From Hyphomonas sp. (lineage in GTDB: Bacteria > Pseudomonadota > Alphaproteobacteria > Caulobacterales > Hyphomonadaceae), in the NCBI GenBank assembly GCA_016124495.1, contig WGNP01000002.1, positions 62,001 to 126,000 on the forward strand: a DNA stretch of 64,000 bases, in the 5' to 3' direction. The notes under the pieces are model-generated. The model was given only the letters and a program-made list of their open reading frames with translations, had not been told where the DNA came from and did no database searches. Positions 52,169 through 61,730 of the stretch are shown piece by piece (within the stretch, counting starts at the first letter, position 1; every line of letters begins with the position of its first letter). A program made the position numbers and the translations under genes.

Positions 52169-53869
52169 TCAATTGCCGCCTTCTAACAGACGGCGGGCGA
52201 TGACCATCGCCTGCACTTCGCCGGCGCCTTCGAAGATATTGAGGATGCGGGCATCCTGCAGCAGCCGGCTGATCGGGTATTCAAGGGCGAAGCCGTTGCC
52301 GCCATGGATCTGCAGCGCGTTGTCGGCTGCGGCCCAGGCTGCGCGCGCGCCGAGCAGTTTCGCCATGCCGGCTTCGAGGTCGCAGCGCTTGCCTTCATCC
52401 TTCTGGCGGGCCGAGTAATACGTGAGCTGGCGTACGCCGATCAGTTCGGCAGCCATCATCACGAGTTTGTTGGAGACGCGCGGGAAATTGAATATCGCCT
52501 GGCCAAACTGGTTGCGGTCGAGCGCGTAGCGCAGGCCGATCTCGAACGCGTTTTGGGCAACGCCCACGGCGCGGGCAGCGGTCTGGATGCGGGCGCTCTC
52601 GAAGGTCGCCATCAGGTGCTTGAATCCCTGGCCTTCCACGCCGCCGAGCAGATTCTCCGCCTTCACCCTGAACGCATCAAAACCTATCTCGTATTCCTTC
52701 ATGCCGCGGTAGCCGAGCACTTCAATCTCGCCGCCGGTCATGCCGTCGGCCGGGAACGGATCAGCGTCTGTGCCGCGTGGCTTTTCGGCGAGCAGCATGG
52801 AGAGGCCGGAGAAATTGTTCGTGGCCGGATCAGTTCGCGCGAGCAGCGTCATCAGGTCGGCGCGCACCGGGTGCGTGATCCAGGTCTTGTTGCCGGTGAC
52901 CACATATTCCGATCCGTCTGCGGATTTCACCGCGCGCGTACGCAGCGAACCAAGGTCCGAGCCGGTATTGGGTTCGGTGAACACGGCGGTGGGCAGGATT
53001 TCGCCGGACGCGATGGCGGGCAGCCACTTCGCTTTTTGCTCCTCGGTGCCGCCGATCAGGATCAGCTCAGCGGCGATCTCCGAACGTGTGCCGAGCGAGC
53101 CGGTGCCGATATAGCCGCGCGAGAGTTCCTCGGAGACGACGCACATCGCCGTCTTGCCCATGCCGAGGCCGCCGAACTCCTCCGGGATCGTCAGGCCGAA
53201 GACGCCGAGTTCGGCCATCTCGTTGACGATGTCCATCGGGATGTATTCGTTGCGCAGGTGCCAGCCATGCGCGACCGGCTTGATCCGCGTCGCTGCAAAT
53301 TTCGCGAACTGCTCGCGCACCATCTCCATCGTCTCGTCGAGACCGGTGCGCTCCACCGTGTGGCGCGACAGGGCGTCCGGCAGGAAGGTCGCGGCAGCAG
53401 CCATCACCTCGGGTGTCTTGCCTTCAGTGATAAAACGCTCAATCGCAGGCGCAGACAGCAGCGCAACTTCGACCGGGCCGCAGCCGAGATCGGCGGGGCG
53501 GACCATCTCGCCCTGGTTCATCGGAATACCGCCGCGCAGCTGCGCGCAGTATTCGCCGAACAGGATCTGGGAGAGCAGTGCCTCGACGTCACCGAACTGG
53601 CCCTCGGCTTCGAGGCGCGCGGCCCAGCAGGCCGTCTGGCGGAGAGTTTCAAGATAGGTCGCGACCCAGGCGAGGCCGTGGGCGCGGTGCTGGTGGCGCT
53701 CGAAGGCGGCGCGGTCCGGCTTACCATTGGGCAGGGAGAGGCTCAGGCGCGCGGCGCTGGTGGCGGCATCCACATAGGTTTCCACGGCCGTGACGGCTTC
53801 CGCCATGGCCTGCGGCAGACCCTTTATCCGGGCCGCGGCCACATCGTCAAATCCGCTCAAGCCGTCCAT
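52169..53869 (-). CDS. Acyl-CoA dehydrogenase
   Basis: A 566-aa flavoenzyme from ATG 53869, chosen because GAGGGAAC lies just upstream; an in-frame TTG at 53896 is weaker. An N-terminal ~130-residue helical extension precedes the standard N-domain (GLTIPEEFGGLGM), the middle domain (AVFTEPNTGSDLGSL, GNKTWITHP) and the C-terminal domain with IQTAARAVGVAQ and IHGGNGFALEYPISRLLQDA. It oxidises an acyl-CoA to the enoyl-CoA. Substrate length is unknown; the long form resembles very-long-chain or short-branched types. Confidence 0.92.
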   Translation of the reverse strand: MDGLSGFDDVAAARIKGLPQAMAEAVTAVETYVDAATSAARLSLSLPNGKPDRAAFERHQHRAHGLAWVATYLETLRQTACWAARLEAEGQFGDVEALLSQILFGEYCAQLRGGIPMNQGEMVRPADLGCGPVEVALLSAPAIERFITEGKTPEVMAAAATFLPDALSRHTVERTGLDETMEMVREQFAKFAATRIKPVAHGWHLRNEYIPMDIVNEMAELGVFGLTIPEEFGGLGMGKTAMCVVSEELSRGYIGTGSLGTRSEIAAELILIGGTEEQKAKWLPAIASGEILPTAVFTEPNTGSDLGSLRTRAVKSADGSEYVVTGNKTWITHPVRADLMTLLARTDPATNNFSGLSMLLAEKPRGTDADPFPADGMTGGEIEVLGYRGMKEYEIGFDAFRVKAENLLGGVEGQGFKHLMATFESARIQTAARAVGVAQNAFEIGLRYALDRNQFGQAIFNFPRVSNKLVMMAAELIGVRQLTYYSARQKDEGKRCDLEAGMAKLLGARAAWAAADNALQIHGGNGFALEYPISRLLQDARILNIFEGAGEVQAMVIARRLLEGGN

Positions 53870-54000
53870 GACCCGTTCCCTCAATCGTTTTAGCAAGTGT
53901 TCCGGTACTTCCGATATTATAGGCGCGCCGCCGCAACTGGCGAGTCCGGATGGTGCGGCGCAACAACGCTGGGCCTGCGAAGCCGGCGCCGCGCCAATCC

Positions 54001-54072
54001 TTAACGCTTTGCTTACACGCGTTAACCAGCTGCGAGTTGATTAGGGTATCGTTAACCCTCAGATTATTAACA
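54001..54072. promoter_or_regulatory. Cluster of TTAA(C) motifs in the divergent region
   Basis: TTAAC recurs at 54001, 54022 and 54052, with TTAA again near 54066, within 70 bases of otherwise GC-rich DNA upstream of the membrane protein at 54140. In Caulobacterales-type bacteria, CtrA binds TTAA-N7-TTAA. The spacings here do not fit perfectly, so this is only suggestive. Confidence 0.3.
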
Positions 54073-54139
54073 GAACCTTGGTGCGAGAAGCCCAAATAAA
54101 TCAACCATCGTAGCGAACCTTTCAGGAGCCGCCCGCCGG

Positions 54140-55297
54140 ATGCCCCCCTATTCACGATTTAGGCTGATCTCGAATACCGCCGCCGCCGCGTTGATCGCCG
54201 GCGGCTTGTGCGCCGTCTGGCCGCTTCTGGCGGGGATTATCGCCGCCGCCACCGGCGGCGTGACGGCCGCCTATACGGCCTTTGTCGCCGCCGCCGCCCT
54301 GCTGTCGGTCGTCGCTTTCCTGACCCTCTCCGAAGCCGTTTTCCCCGCCCTGTTCCAGACCGCGTTCCTGCGCCGGATGGTGCTGGGTCGGCATTATGTC
54401 GAAGGCACCTGGCTGCAAGCCGAGCGCGGGCCTTCGGGCAGCGAGCGGCTGACCGTGCTGCACATCAGCCCGGCCGGCGCCGGCTATGAAGTGTCCGGTT
54501 ACAGCCTCAACCGGGAAAGCGAGATCGAAAGCAACTGCATGGTCGAGTATACCAAGCTCGACGGGCCGGTGCTGTTCCATGCCTATCGCAGCCTGATGCC
54601 TGACGGGGTGGGCAATCAGGCGCGGGGCGCCAGCGAGCTGATGTTCGAACAACGTCGCGGCGCACCGAAGGCTTACTCCGGATACGGAGAACCTGTCGGC
54701 GGGCGCCGCTACCAGATCGAAGGCGTCAAGCTGACCAGATGGTCCGAACGCCGTAGGTTGCGCAAACTGGACCAGCGGGCGGGCCTGGTCGATACCTACT
54801 GGAACCTGTTTTTCGGCGCCGCCGCAATCGAGGTGCAGGACAGGGTCTATGAGCCGCCCGCCGTGCGCCGGCCAGTGATCGTCGATGCGGCGAAGCCGGC
54901 CTTTGTCGAACGCCGCAATCCGGACCGCGCGCTGTCAGAAGACGGCCCCGTGATCACCCGCCGCCGGGCCAGCGACTGGCGCAGCGAGGACGCAACCCCG
55001 ACCGCTGACCGGATCCGGGCCCGGATGCTGGAAGCCGAAGAAGCAATCGAGGAAGACGATCTGGACGGGGCGGCAGAATTCGACACCGAGGAGGACGAGG
55101 CTGACGAGGTCCTGCTCGAGGAAAACGAAGCGCTCGAGTATGAAGCTGACGCCGAAGACGACGAAGAGATCGACGACATCGATGCCTTCGAAGATGACGA
55201 GCCCGAGGCGATCGCTGCCGAATCGGAAGACGAGGGCAAACCCCCGGCGACCGACGATGAGCCTGTCCGCATCCGCCAGCGCTACGCGCGCCGCTGA
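54140..55297 (+). CDS. Membrane protein with long acidic C-terminal tail
   Basis: A 385-aa protein. Two transmembrane segments are predicted at about residues 12-35 and 42-67. A conserved-looking soluble core follows (RMVLGRHYVEGTWLQ, VSGYSLNRESEIESNCMVEY). From about residue 285 to the end there is a highly acidic, repetitive, disordered tail rich in Glu and Asp, closing with RIRQRYARR. No known family was recognised. The core strand pattern could be a periplasmic or cytoplasmic sensor-type domain, which is guesswork. Confidence 0.75.
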   Translation: MPPYSRFRLISNTAAAALIAGGLCAVWPLLAGIIAAATGGVTAAYTAFVAAAALLSVVAFLTLSEAVFPALFQTAFLRRMVLGRHYVEGTWLQAERGPSGSERLTVLHISPAGAGYEVSGYSLNRESEIESNCMVEYTKLDGPVLFHAYRSLMPDGVGNQARGASELMFEQRRGAPKAYSGYGEPVGGRRYQIEGVKLTRWSERRRLRKLDQRAGLVDTYWNLFFGAAAIEVQDRVYEPPAVRRPVIVDAAKPAFVERRNPDRALSEDGPVITRRRASDWRSEDATPTADRIRARMLEAEEAIEEDDLDGAAEFDTEEDEADEVLLEENEALEYEADAEDDEEIDDIDAFEDDEPEAIAAESEDEGKPPATDDEPVRIRQRYARR

Positions 55298-55316
55298 TCC
55301 GTCCACGCACCCGCAG

Positions 55317-55348
55317 ACGGCCCTTCCTCACGGAGGGGCCGTTTTTTT
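55317..55348 (+). terminator. Terminator of the acidic-tailed gene
   Basis: ACGGCCCTTCC 55317-55327 pairs with GGAGGGGCCGT 55332-55342 (one G-T wobble) across a 4-base loop and is followed by a seven-T run. It stands between two convergent genes. Confidence 0.85.
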
Positions 55349-55353
55349 GGGGG

Positions 55354-56163
55354 TTAGTCCATCCGGCGGTACCTCGAGGACTGGGCGCGAACCATCGCGC
55401 GGCCGAGGGGTTCAGGCAGGATACGGGTCAGCGTCGCCAGCATTTTGTTAGCGCCGCCGGGAACGACCACCGGCTGGCCGCGGTTGACCGCCTCGATGCC
55501 CGCTGCGACGACGGGCGCCGCTTCCATCCACAGCCATTGCGGCATCTGCTTCGTCGCCTCACGCGTGCCGTTCACGTCGTGGAACTCGCTGAACGTGAAG
55601 CCCGGGCAAAGCGCCGTGCAATGAACGTCCGTGTGCCCGAGGGCCTCGCATTCGGCATTTATGCTCTCGGAGAACCTGATCAGGCCGGCCTTCACGCTGC
55701 CATACAGTGTGTGGCCCGCGCTGCCGGCCGCGTAGCCGGCAAGCGAGGCCACGTTGATAATGCGGCCAAACCTGCGCGCCGCCATGCCGGGCAGCAGCCG
55801 GTGGGTCAGTTCGATGGGGGCCGTGTAGAGCACCTGCAGGAAGGCCGCCTGATCTTCCCAACGCGTGGTGAAGAACGTACCCGGAAGGCCGTAACCCGCA
55901 TTGTTGACGAGCGCATCTACCGTCAGCCCCCCGGCGTCCAGCCTGGCGAAAAGCCGCGCCGGCGCGGCAGGGTCGGCAAGGTCCTCGGCCATCACGGTGA
56001 TGTCCACGCCGTTCCGGCTGCGGATCTCGTCTGCCAGCGCCAGCAAGCGGTCTTCGCGCCGGGCCGTAAGGACGAGGTTCCAACCGAGGGCGGCATATTG
56101 GCGGGCAAACTCTGCGCCGATCCCTGCGGAAGCGCCCGTAATCAGGCAAAGACGTCGATTCAT
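55354..56163 (-). CDS. Short-chain dehydrogenase/reductase (SDR)
   Basis: A 269-aa SDR from ATG 56163 (MNRRLCLITGASAGIG), chosen over an upstream frame because the family starts here. It has TGASAGIG, LVNNAGYG and the catalytic Ser and Tyr-Lys (ASLAGYA, YGSVKAGLIRF), where the motif is Y-G-S-V-K. A C-terminal extension runs about 30 residues beyond the core. Substrate is unknown. Confidence 0.88.
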   Translation of the reverse strand: MNRRLCLITGASAGIGAEFARQYAALGWNLVLTARREDRLLALADEIRSRNGVDITVMAEDLADPAAPARLFARLDAGGLTVDALVNNAGYGLPGTFFTTRWEDQAAFLQVLYTAPIELTHRLLPGMAARRFGRIINVASLAGYAAGSAGHTLYGSVKAGLIRFSESINAECEALGHTDVHCTALCPGFTFSEFHDVNGTREATKQMPQWLWMEAAPVVAAGIEAVNRGQPVVVPGGANKMLATLTRILPEPLGRAMVRAQSSRYRRMD

Positions 56164-56341
56164 GCTCAAAAACTCACCAGAATTAGTAATGTGTGGCGCA
56201 AATACAACAAATCCGTAACTTAAACATGACGAGAGCACCGCTTGCGCGTTGCGCAATCGCAAATCCTCACTCTAGGGTTATGTCCGGTGAACACAACACA
56301 TCGCGGGCTCTGCCCGTTTTTCAAACTCACGGAGCGCAAGC

Positions 56342-58882
56342 ATGAAGTTCAAGACAATCCTTCTCGCCGCAGCGGCCACGGTCGCTGTATCAGCCGGGGC
56401 CTCAGCGGCCTGGGCGCAGGAAGAAACCACGACGGCGGAAGACGCCCGCACGATGGAAACCGTCGTCACGATCGGTACGCGCGTGGCCAACCGGTCGGCG
56501 CTGGATACGGCCGCCCCGGTCGATGTGGTCTCTGCCGAAGCAATCCAGAGCATCGGTGTGGGCGAACTGAACCAGGCCCTTGCGGTCAACCTGCCCGCTC
56601 TCAACTTCCCCCGCCCTGCCCTGGCTGACGGCACCGACTCGATCCGCCCGGCCGCGCTGCGCGGCCTCGCGCCGGACCAGACGCTCGTGCTGGTCAACGG
56701 CAAGCGCCGCCACACCGCTGCGCTCGTCAACGTCAACGGCACCATCGGCCGCGGCGCCTCCGCAGTGGACCTGAACACCGTCCCGAACCTGGCGGTCGGC
56801 GGCGTTGAAGTACTGCGCGACGGGGCATCGGCCCTTTACGGGTCTGACGCGATTGCCGGTGTGGTCAACGTTCGTCTGCGTGATGCACGGGAAGGCGGCG
56901 CGGTTGCGGCAAGCTATGGCTGGCGCGAGACCGAGTACACCGTGCCGGTCATCACGCCGACAGCGGCAGGCGTCCCGAACCCCGGTCCGGAAGTGTCGCG
57001 CAAGCGTTCCGACGGCCACACCTATACGATCGCGGGCTGGAAAGGCCTCAGCCTCGGCGAGGACGGCTTCCTGACAGTCACGGGTGAATACAAGGACCAG
57101 CGCCACACCCGGCGCTCGGGCTATGATCACCGCCAGCAGTATCCGGCGGGCAACGCGGCGCGGGAAGCCGTCATCAACCGCTTCAACGCCTGGACCGGCG
57201 AGCCGGAACTCGAACAGTTGAGCCTGTTTGCGAATGCTGGCTATAATCTGGCCAACGGCGCAGAACTCTACGGCTGGGCCAGCTTCCAGGACCGCGAGAC
57301 GATCTCTGCCGGCTTTGCGCGCCTCCCCAATGATACGCGTAACGTGATCCAGATCTATCCGAACGGCTTCCTGCCGAAGATCAATCCGACCACCACTGAT
57401 TATTCCGCGCTCGGCGGCATGCGCTTTGACCTGGCGGGCTGGGAAGCCGATGCCTCGCTCGGGTATGGCTCCAACAAGATGGAATTCCAGATCATCGATA
57501 CGCTGAACCGCTCGCTCGGCCCGGCGTCTAAAACGTCTTTTGATGCTGGCGGCTATGAGCACTCACAGATCGTTGCAAACCTCTCTTTCGTTAAGGGCTT
57601 TGCAATTGAAGGCCTCGCCTCCGATCTCAACGTAGCCTGGGGCGCAGAAGCCCGCCAGGAAACCTACGAGATCACGGCTGGCGAGCCGGACTCCTACCGC
57701 AATGGCGGCGTCCTGCTGCCGCTGCTTGGCCCCGGCTGCGCATCGCCGACCCCTGCGCAAACGCTTGCTGGCGGCTGCGCCACCGCATCCGGCTCGCAGG
57801 TCTTCCCGGGTTTCCGGCCTGCGAACGAACTGGAAGAAGACCGCACTGCCATAGGCGTCTATCTCGACCTTGAAGCTAACGTCACCGACGCGCTTCTCGT
57901 GTCCGGCGCAGTTCGCGGGGAGTCCTATTCGGACTTCGGCGAAACCCTGACGGGCAAGCTCGCGGCCCGTTACGATTTCAACGATGCCTTTGCGCTTCGC
58001 GGATCCGTCCAGAACGGTTTCCGTGCGCCGTCGCTGCAGCAGCAGTTCTTTACGACCACTTCGACCAACTTCATCAACGGCATTCCTTTCGACATCACGA
58101 CCTTCCGGGTGGATGATCCGATCGCCCGCGCCCTTGGTGCAGAAGACCTCGATGCCGAGACCTCACTGAACTATGCAGTGGGCGCCGTGTTCCAGGCGGG
58201 TTCGTTCAACCTGACCGTCGACGGCTATCGCATCGATGTGGAAGACCGGATCGTTCTGTCTGAAAACCTCACTGCAACCAACGTTCAGAACTTCCTTGTA
58301 TCGCAGGGCTTTATCGGCTCGGGCGGCGGGCGCTTCTTCCTGAACGGCGTTGATACCGAAACGACCGGTGTGGACATTATCGCGAACTACGCGTTCCCGG
58401 AAACCGCACTGGGTTCGTTCTCGGCTACCGTGGGCGCCAACTTCAACAAGACCGAGGTGACCGCGATCCCGGCCATTCCCGTCCTGACAAGCCTGACCCC
58501 GCCGCCTGTCCTGTTCGCACGAACCAACGTCCTCACCTTCGAGGAAGGCACGCCGAAGGACAAGTTCACCGGTCAGCTGAACTGGGAAAACGGACCCTTC
58601 GAAGCAACGCTTCGTGCGGTGCGGTACGGCGAAGTTCTCGTGCCGTCAAACACGCCGTCGCTGGACTACACGCTCAGCCCGAAGACCCTGATCGACCTTG
58701 AGGCCCGCTATACCTGGAACGATCTCCTCACGCTTTCTGTCGGCGCCGACAACCTCCTCGACGAGTACCCGGATGCAGCGCCTCGCGGCCTGAACTCAAC
58801 CGGTAACACGCCGTTCTCAACCTATTCGCCGTTCGGCTATTCCGGCCGCTTCGTATACACACGGGCAACGGTCAACTTCTGA
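56342..58882 (+). CDS. TonB-dependent outer-membrane receptor
   Basis: An 846-aa receptor. The signal peptide MKFKTILLAAAATVAVSAGASAAWA is followed by a TonB box-like METVVTIGTRVANRSA. The plug has RGLAPDQTLVLVNGKRRH, GRGASAVDLNTV, and EVLRDGASALYGSDAIAGVVN. The barrel ends in RFVYTRATVNF with terminal Phe. It belongs to the large TonB receptor class common in alphaproteobacteria that import saccharides or other oligomers. It is followed by its own terminator and a pair of alpha/beta hydrolases. Confidence 0.94.
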   Translation: MKFKTILLAAAATVAVSAGASAAWAQEETTTAEDARTMETVVTIGTRVANRSALDTAAPVDVVSAEAIQSIGVGELNQALAVNLPALNFPRPALADGTDSIRPAALRGLAPDQTLVLVNGKRRHTAALVNVNGTIGRGASAVDLNTVPNLAVGGVEVLRDGASALYGSDAIAGVVNVRLRDAREGGAVAASYGWRETEYTVPVITPTAAGVPNPGPEVSRKRSDGHTYTIAGWKGLSLGEDGFLTVTGEYKDQRHTRRSGYDHRQQYPAGNAAREAVINRFNAWTGEPELEQLSLFANAGYNLANGAELYGWASFQDRETISAGFARLPNDTRNVIQIYPNGFLPKINPTTTDYSALGGMRFDLAGWEADASLGYGSNKMEFQIIDTLNRSLGPASKTSFDAGGYEHSQIVANLSFVKGFAIEGLASDLNVAWGAEARQETYEITAGEPDSYRNGGVLLPLLGPGCASPTPAQTLAGGCATASGSQVFPGFRPANELEEDRTAIGVYLDLEANVTDALLVSGAVRGESYSDFGETLTGKLAARYDFNDAFALRGSVQNGFRAPSLQQQFFTTTSTNFINGIPFDITTFRVDDPIARALGAEDLDAETSLNYAVGAVFQAGSFNLTVDGYRIDVEDRIVLSENLTATNVQNFLVSQGFIGSGGGRFFLNGVDTETTGVDIIANYAFPETALGSFSATVGANFNKTEVTAIPAIPVLTSLTPPPVLFARTNVLTFEEGTPKDKFTGQLNWENGPFEATLRAVRYGEVLVPSNTPSLDYTLSPKTLIDLEARYTWNDLLTLSVGADNLLDEYPDAAPRGLNSTGNTPFSTYSPFGYSGRFVYTRATVNF

Positions 58883-58908
58883 TCCGCGCTTTCCGGACCT
58901 GAAATCAG

Positions 58909-58937
58909 CGCCGCTCCCGGAAGGGAGCGGCGTTTTT
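58909..58937 (+). terminator. Terminator of the TonB receptor gene
   Basis: CGCCGCTCCC 58909-58918 pairs perfectly with GGGAGCGGCG 58923-58932 across the GGAA loop, followed by TTTTT. It lies 27 bases after the stop. Confidence 0.9.
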
Positions 58938-58995
58938 CGTTTTCCGCAGGTGCACGAACTGATCTAAGACAAGGCAAACGCGGGGAGGATGAGGC

Positions 58996-59886
58996 ATGGC
59001 GCGGGCGAAGGCGAACGGAATCGAGATCGAGTATGAGACGCTGGGCAGCGCGAAGGATCCCGCGATCCTGCTTGTGATGGGCTTTGCGCTGCAGATGACG
59101 CGCTGGCCGGAAGGCCTTAAGCGCGGGCTGGCGGATGCGGGCTTCCGCGTCATCTGGTTCGATAACCGGGATGTCGGCCTCTCCACCGAGTTCACGCAAT
59201 ACACCCCGCCCTCCCCGATGGACGTGCTCACGGCCGCAATGACCGGGCAGGATGCAAGCAAGCTTGTTCCTTATACGGTCAAAGACATGGCGGCCGATGC
59301 CGCCGGCCTGCTGGACGCAATTGGCGTGGACAGGGCCGACATCCTCGGCGTGTCGATGGGCGGGATGATAGCGCAGCACATGGCTCTGGATCATGCCCAT
59401 AAGGTGCGCAAGCTGATCCCGGTGATGACATCTTCGGGTGACCCGTCTTTGCCGCCGTCAACTCCTGAAGCCATGGCAGCGCTGACGGCTGTGCCGCTGG
59501 CGCGCACGCCGGAGGCCGTGTCTGCGATTGCGGTGAGCACGCAGCATGCCATCGGTTCGCATCCTGACCTGCGCAACAGTGCTGAAATCATCCGGCAACG
59601 GACGATCGAGGATTTCCACCGCTCCGACCGCCCGTTAGGCGCGATGCGGCAGTATGCGGCGATCCTGGGCACGCCGCGCTGGCACGAACGCCTCGGGAGC
59701 GTGAGGGCGCCGACGCTGGTGCTGCACGGTGCCGACGATCCCCTGATCCGCCCGGCGGCGGGTCGGGATATCGCGCGGCGCATTCCGGGCGCGGTGTTCA
59801 AGTCCTATCCGAGATGGGGGCACGACCTCGCCGACCGGATGAGCGAGACGCTGGTGGCCGATATCGTGCCATTCCTGAGGGCTTGA
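58996..59886 (+). CDS. Alpha/beta hydrolase
   Basis: A 296-aa serine hydrolase. The oxyanion-region segment ILLVMGFALQMTRWPEGL, WFDNRDVGLST, and the nucleophile elbow GVSMGGMIAQ are seen; the acid/His end has LVLHGADDPLIRPAAG and PRWGHDLA. No signal peptide is present. Substrate is unknown. It is followed by a second alpha/beta hydrolase 9 bases downstream, probably in one operon. Confidence 0.88.
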   Translation: MARAKANGIEIEYETLGSAKDPAILLVMGFALQMTRWPEGLKRGLADAGFRVIWFDNRDVGLSTEFTQYTPPSPMDVLTAAMTGQDASKLVPYTVKDMAADAAGLLDAIGVDRADILGVSMGGMIAQHMALDHAHKVRKLIPVMTSSGDPSLPPSTPEAMAALTAVPLARTPEAVSAIAVSTQHAIGSHPDLRNSAEIIRQRTIEDFHRSDRPLGAMRQYAAILGTPRWHERLGSVRAPTLVLHGADDPLIRPAAGRDIARRIPGAVFKSYPRWGHDLADRMSETLVADIVPFLRA

Positions 59887-59895
59887 GCGGCCGTC

Positions 59896-60651
59896 ATGAC
59901 GGAGCAGTTCCAATCAGCCGTCAGGGAGCTCCTGGCCGAACTCGCGCCCATCTCTCCCAGCGCCGCGCCGGGTCAGAACATGCTGCCCCCGGGCGCGCGG
60001 CGGGATGCAGGCGAGACGCCGCTATGGCGCGCGCATGAGGGGCCCGCCACCCTGTTCGTTCACGGATGGAATGATACGCACCGGATCTGGCGGCAGTTCG
60101 CGCAGGACTTTATCGCAAGTTCCCGGCCAGTCCTTCTGATGGATTTGCCAGCACACGGCGCTTCGAAAGCAAAGGAATTCGGCCGTGAAGCTGCGGGCAA
60201 ATCGGTGAAGACCGTTTGCGACGCCGAGGCGCCCATTGATGCGATCATCGCACATTCGTTCGGCTGCGTGGCGACGGCACTCGCGTTGAAGAACGGGGCG
60301 AAGGCGGACTATGTGATCCTGATCGCTCCGCCGGTACTGGGCTGGGCGGAAAGCAAGCGCCGGAGCGGCGTGGAGCCGGCTGTGCTGGAGCGCGCGCTGC
60401 AGATCATTCAGGCGGCGGACGGCGGCGAGATCGGGCCTTTCGATTTCGCGGACGCACTGGCTGGCTATCAGGGCAAACTTCTGTTCATAGGCTCGGACGC
60501 CGACAGCGTCTGCCCGCTGGACGAGATCAAGCGTGTAGGCGGCGCAATAGCAGGCGCGGAGGTTTACGCCGTCACCGGACCGGATCACCGGGAAGTGTGC
60601 CTGGATCCGGACGTGCTATCCAAGATCCTGTCATTCCTGCGTTACACCTAA
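59896..60651 (+). CDS. Alpha/beta hydrolase (second of pair)
   Basis: A 251-aa serine hydrolase. FVHGWNDTHRIWRQF and LLMDLPAHGASKAKEF precede the nucleophile elbow AHSFGCVATALALKNG, and late DxD- and His-bearing segments (SDADSVCPLDEIK, TGPDHREVCL) follow. A C-terminal helix closes the fold. The coupling to the previous hydrolase suggests related substrates. Confidence 0.86.
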   Translation: MTEQFQSAVRELLAELAPISPSAAPGQNMLPPGARRDAGETPLWRAHEGPATLFVHGWNDTHRIWRQFAQDFIASSRPVLLMDLPAHGASKAKEFGREAAGKSVKTVCDAEAPIDAIIAHSFGCVATALALKNGAKADYVILIAPPVLGWAESKRRSGVEPAVLERALQIIQAADGGEIGPFDFADALAGYQGKLLFIGSDADSVCPLDEIKRVGGAIAGAEVYAVTGPDHREVCLDPDVLSKILSFLRYT

Positions 60652-60691
60652 GCCGCCCGCTCCAGCGAACGGAAGGACGCATACGGACGAC

Positions 60692-61669
60692 TTAACGGAT
60701 CGCCACCGGATTGACGATCGCCTGCACGGCGCCTTCGAGCCGGGGCGCGCCCAGCGTGAAGAAGAATTCCGTCACGCCATCGGCGGCCAGTTCGGCCGTC
60801 ACCATGTTCTCGAGAATGTAGACGCCGTTCTTCGCCAGCAGTGTCAGGTGCACGTCGAACGGGCGCGTCTCGGCCTCAAACGGGATCACTTCCAGCGCCC
60901 AGGTGTCCGCGCCGATGGCGACGACGCCAAGATCGGCGAGGTATTGCGCGCCTTCCACGCCAAGGCCTGGCTCTACCGGGGAGAGTTCGCTGGAGCCTTC
61001 CGAAGCTTTCATTGTGCCGGTGTGGAAGAGCACGATGTCGCCCTTGCCGATGGTAACGCCGGCGGCCTTGGCAGCGGCTTCGATTTCGGCGCGGTTGAAG
61101 GCGGTGCCGGCCGCGACCGGATCGCCGAAGGTTTTCGTCATGTCGAGCAGCACGCCGCGCGTCGCGACTGGCGGCAGTGTGTGCGTGCCATACTGGGTGA
61201 GGCCGCCCGTTGTGACGAAGTCCGCAACCGGCACACCATTATAGTAACGATGATCGATACCCATATGGCCGAGACCGTCGAGCTGGCTGCCGATGCCGAC
61301 ATAGGTGTTGACGAGATCATCGTTTCCGACGGCCTTGTTCTCGCCGAGCGGCGTGCCCGAACCGTCCGACAACTGAAGAACCGTCATGCTGAACGTGCGC
61401 GGACCATAGGCGGGGGTTTTCTTGCCCGTCACCTGGCCAAGCGCGTAGGTTTTGCCGGTGGTAATGAGGCGCGCCGCCTCGGCCGTCTTCGCCTCCGACA
61501 AATTGTTCATCGCGCCAAGCCGGTCCTCGGCGCCGTAGCGCGAGGGATACCAGCCTTCGGACTTGATCTCGGTCTGGGCCGTGGCCGCTGCGGGCGCCTC
61601 GGCCTCGCCGCTGGAAAAGCTGGTGCATGCGGCGAGCAAGGCCGTGCCGGCGATCAGAATGCGTTTCAT
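60692..61669 (-). CDS. Cyclase family lipoprotein (kynurenine-formamidase-like fold)
   Basis: A 325-aa protein from ATG 61669 with a strong GGGAGGAGA site. The lipoprotein signal MKRILIAGTALLAAC has a lipobox LLAAC (Cys15). The cyclase-family motif appears as GSQLDGLGHMGIDHRYY (metal-binding His/Asp) and LPPVATRGVLLDM. Family enzymes hydrolyse amide or lactone substrates with Zn or Mn. Substrate is unknown. Upstream reading frame beyond 61669 is not coding. Confidence 0.88.
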   Translation of the reverse strand: MKRILIAGTALLAACTSFSSGEAEAPAAATAQTEIKSEGWYPSRYGAEDRLGAMNNLSEAKTAEAARLITTGKTYALGQVTGKKTPAYGPRTFSMTVLQLSDGSGTPLGENKAVGNDDLVNTYVGIGSQLDGLGHMGIDHRYYNGVPVADFVTTGGLTQYGTHTLPPVATRGVLLDMTKTFGDPVAAGTAFNRAEIEAAAKAAGVTIGKGDIVLFHTGTMKASEGSSELSPVEPGLGVEGAQYLADLGVVAIGADTWALEVIPFEAETRPFDVHLTLLAKNGVYILENMVTAELAADGVTEFFFTLGAPRLEGAVQAIVNPVAIR

Positions 61670-61730
61670 GTTGTCTCCTCCCTTAATGTTTAGGCGGAGC
61701 CTACCCTTGCGGGCCGCATTGGCAATCCCC

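Noticed and set aside
54001-54015. A true CtrA site TTAA-N7-TTAA
   Set aside because: The second half reads CTTA at the N7 spacing, and other pairs have 11 or more bases between halves; kept only as a weak cluster.
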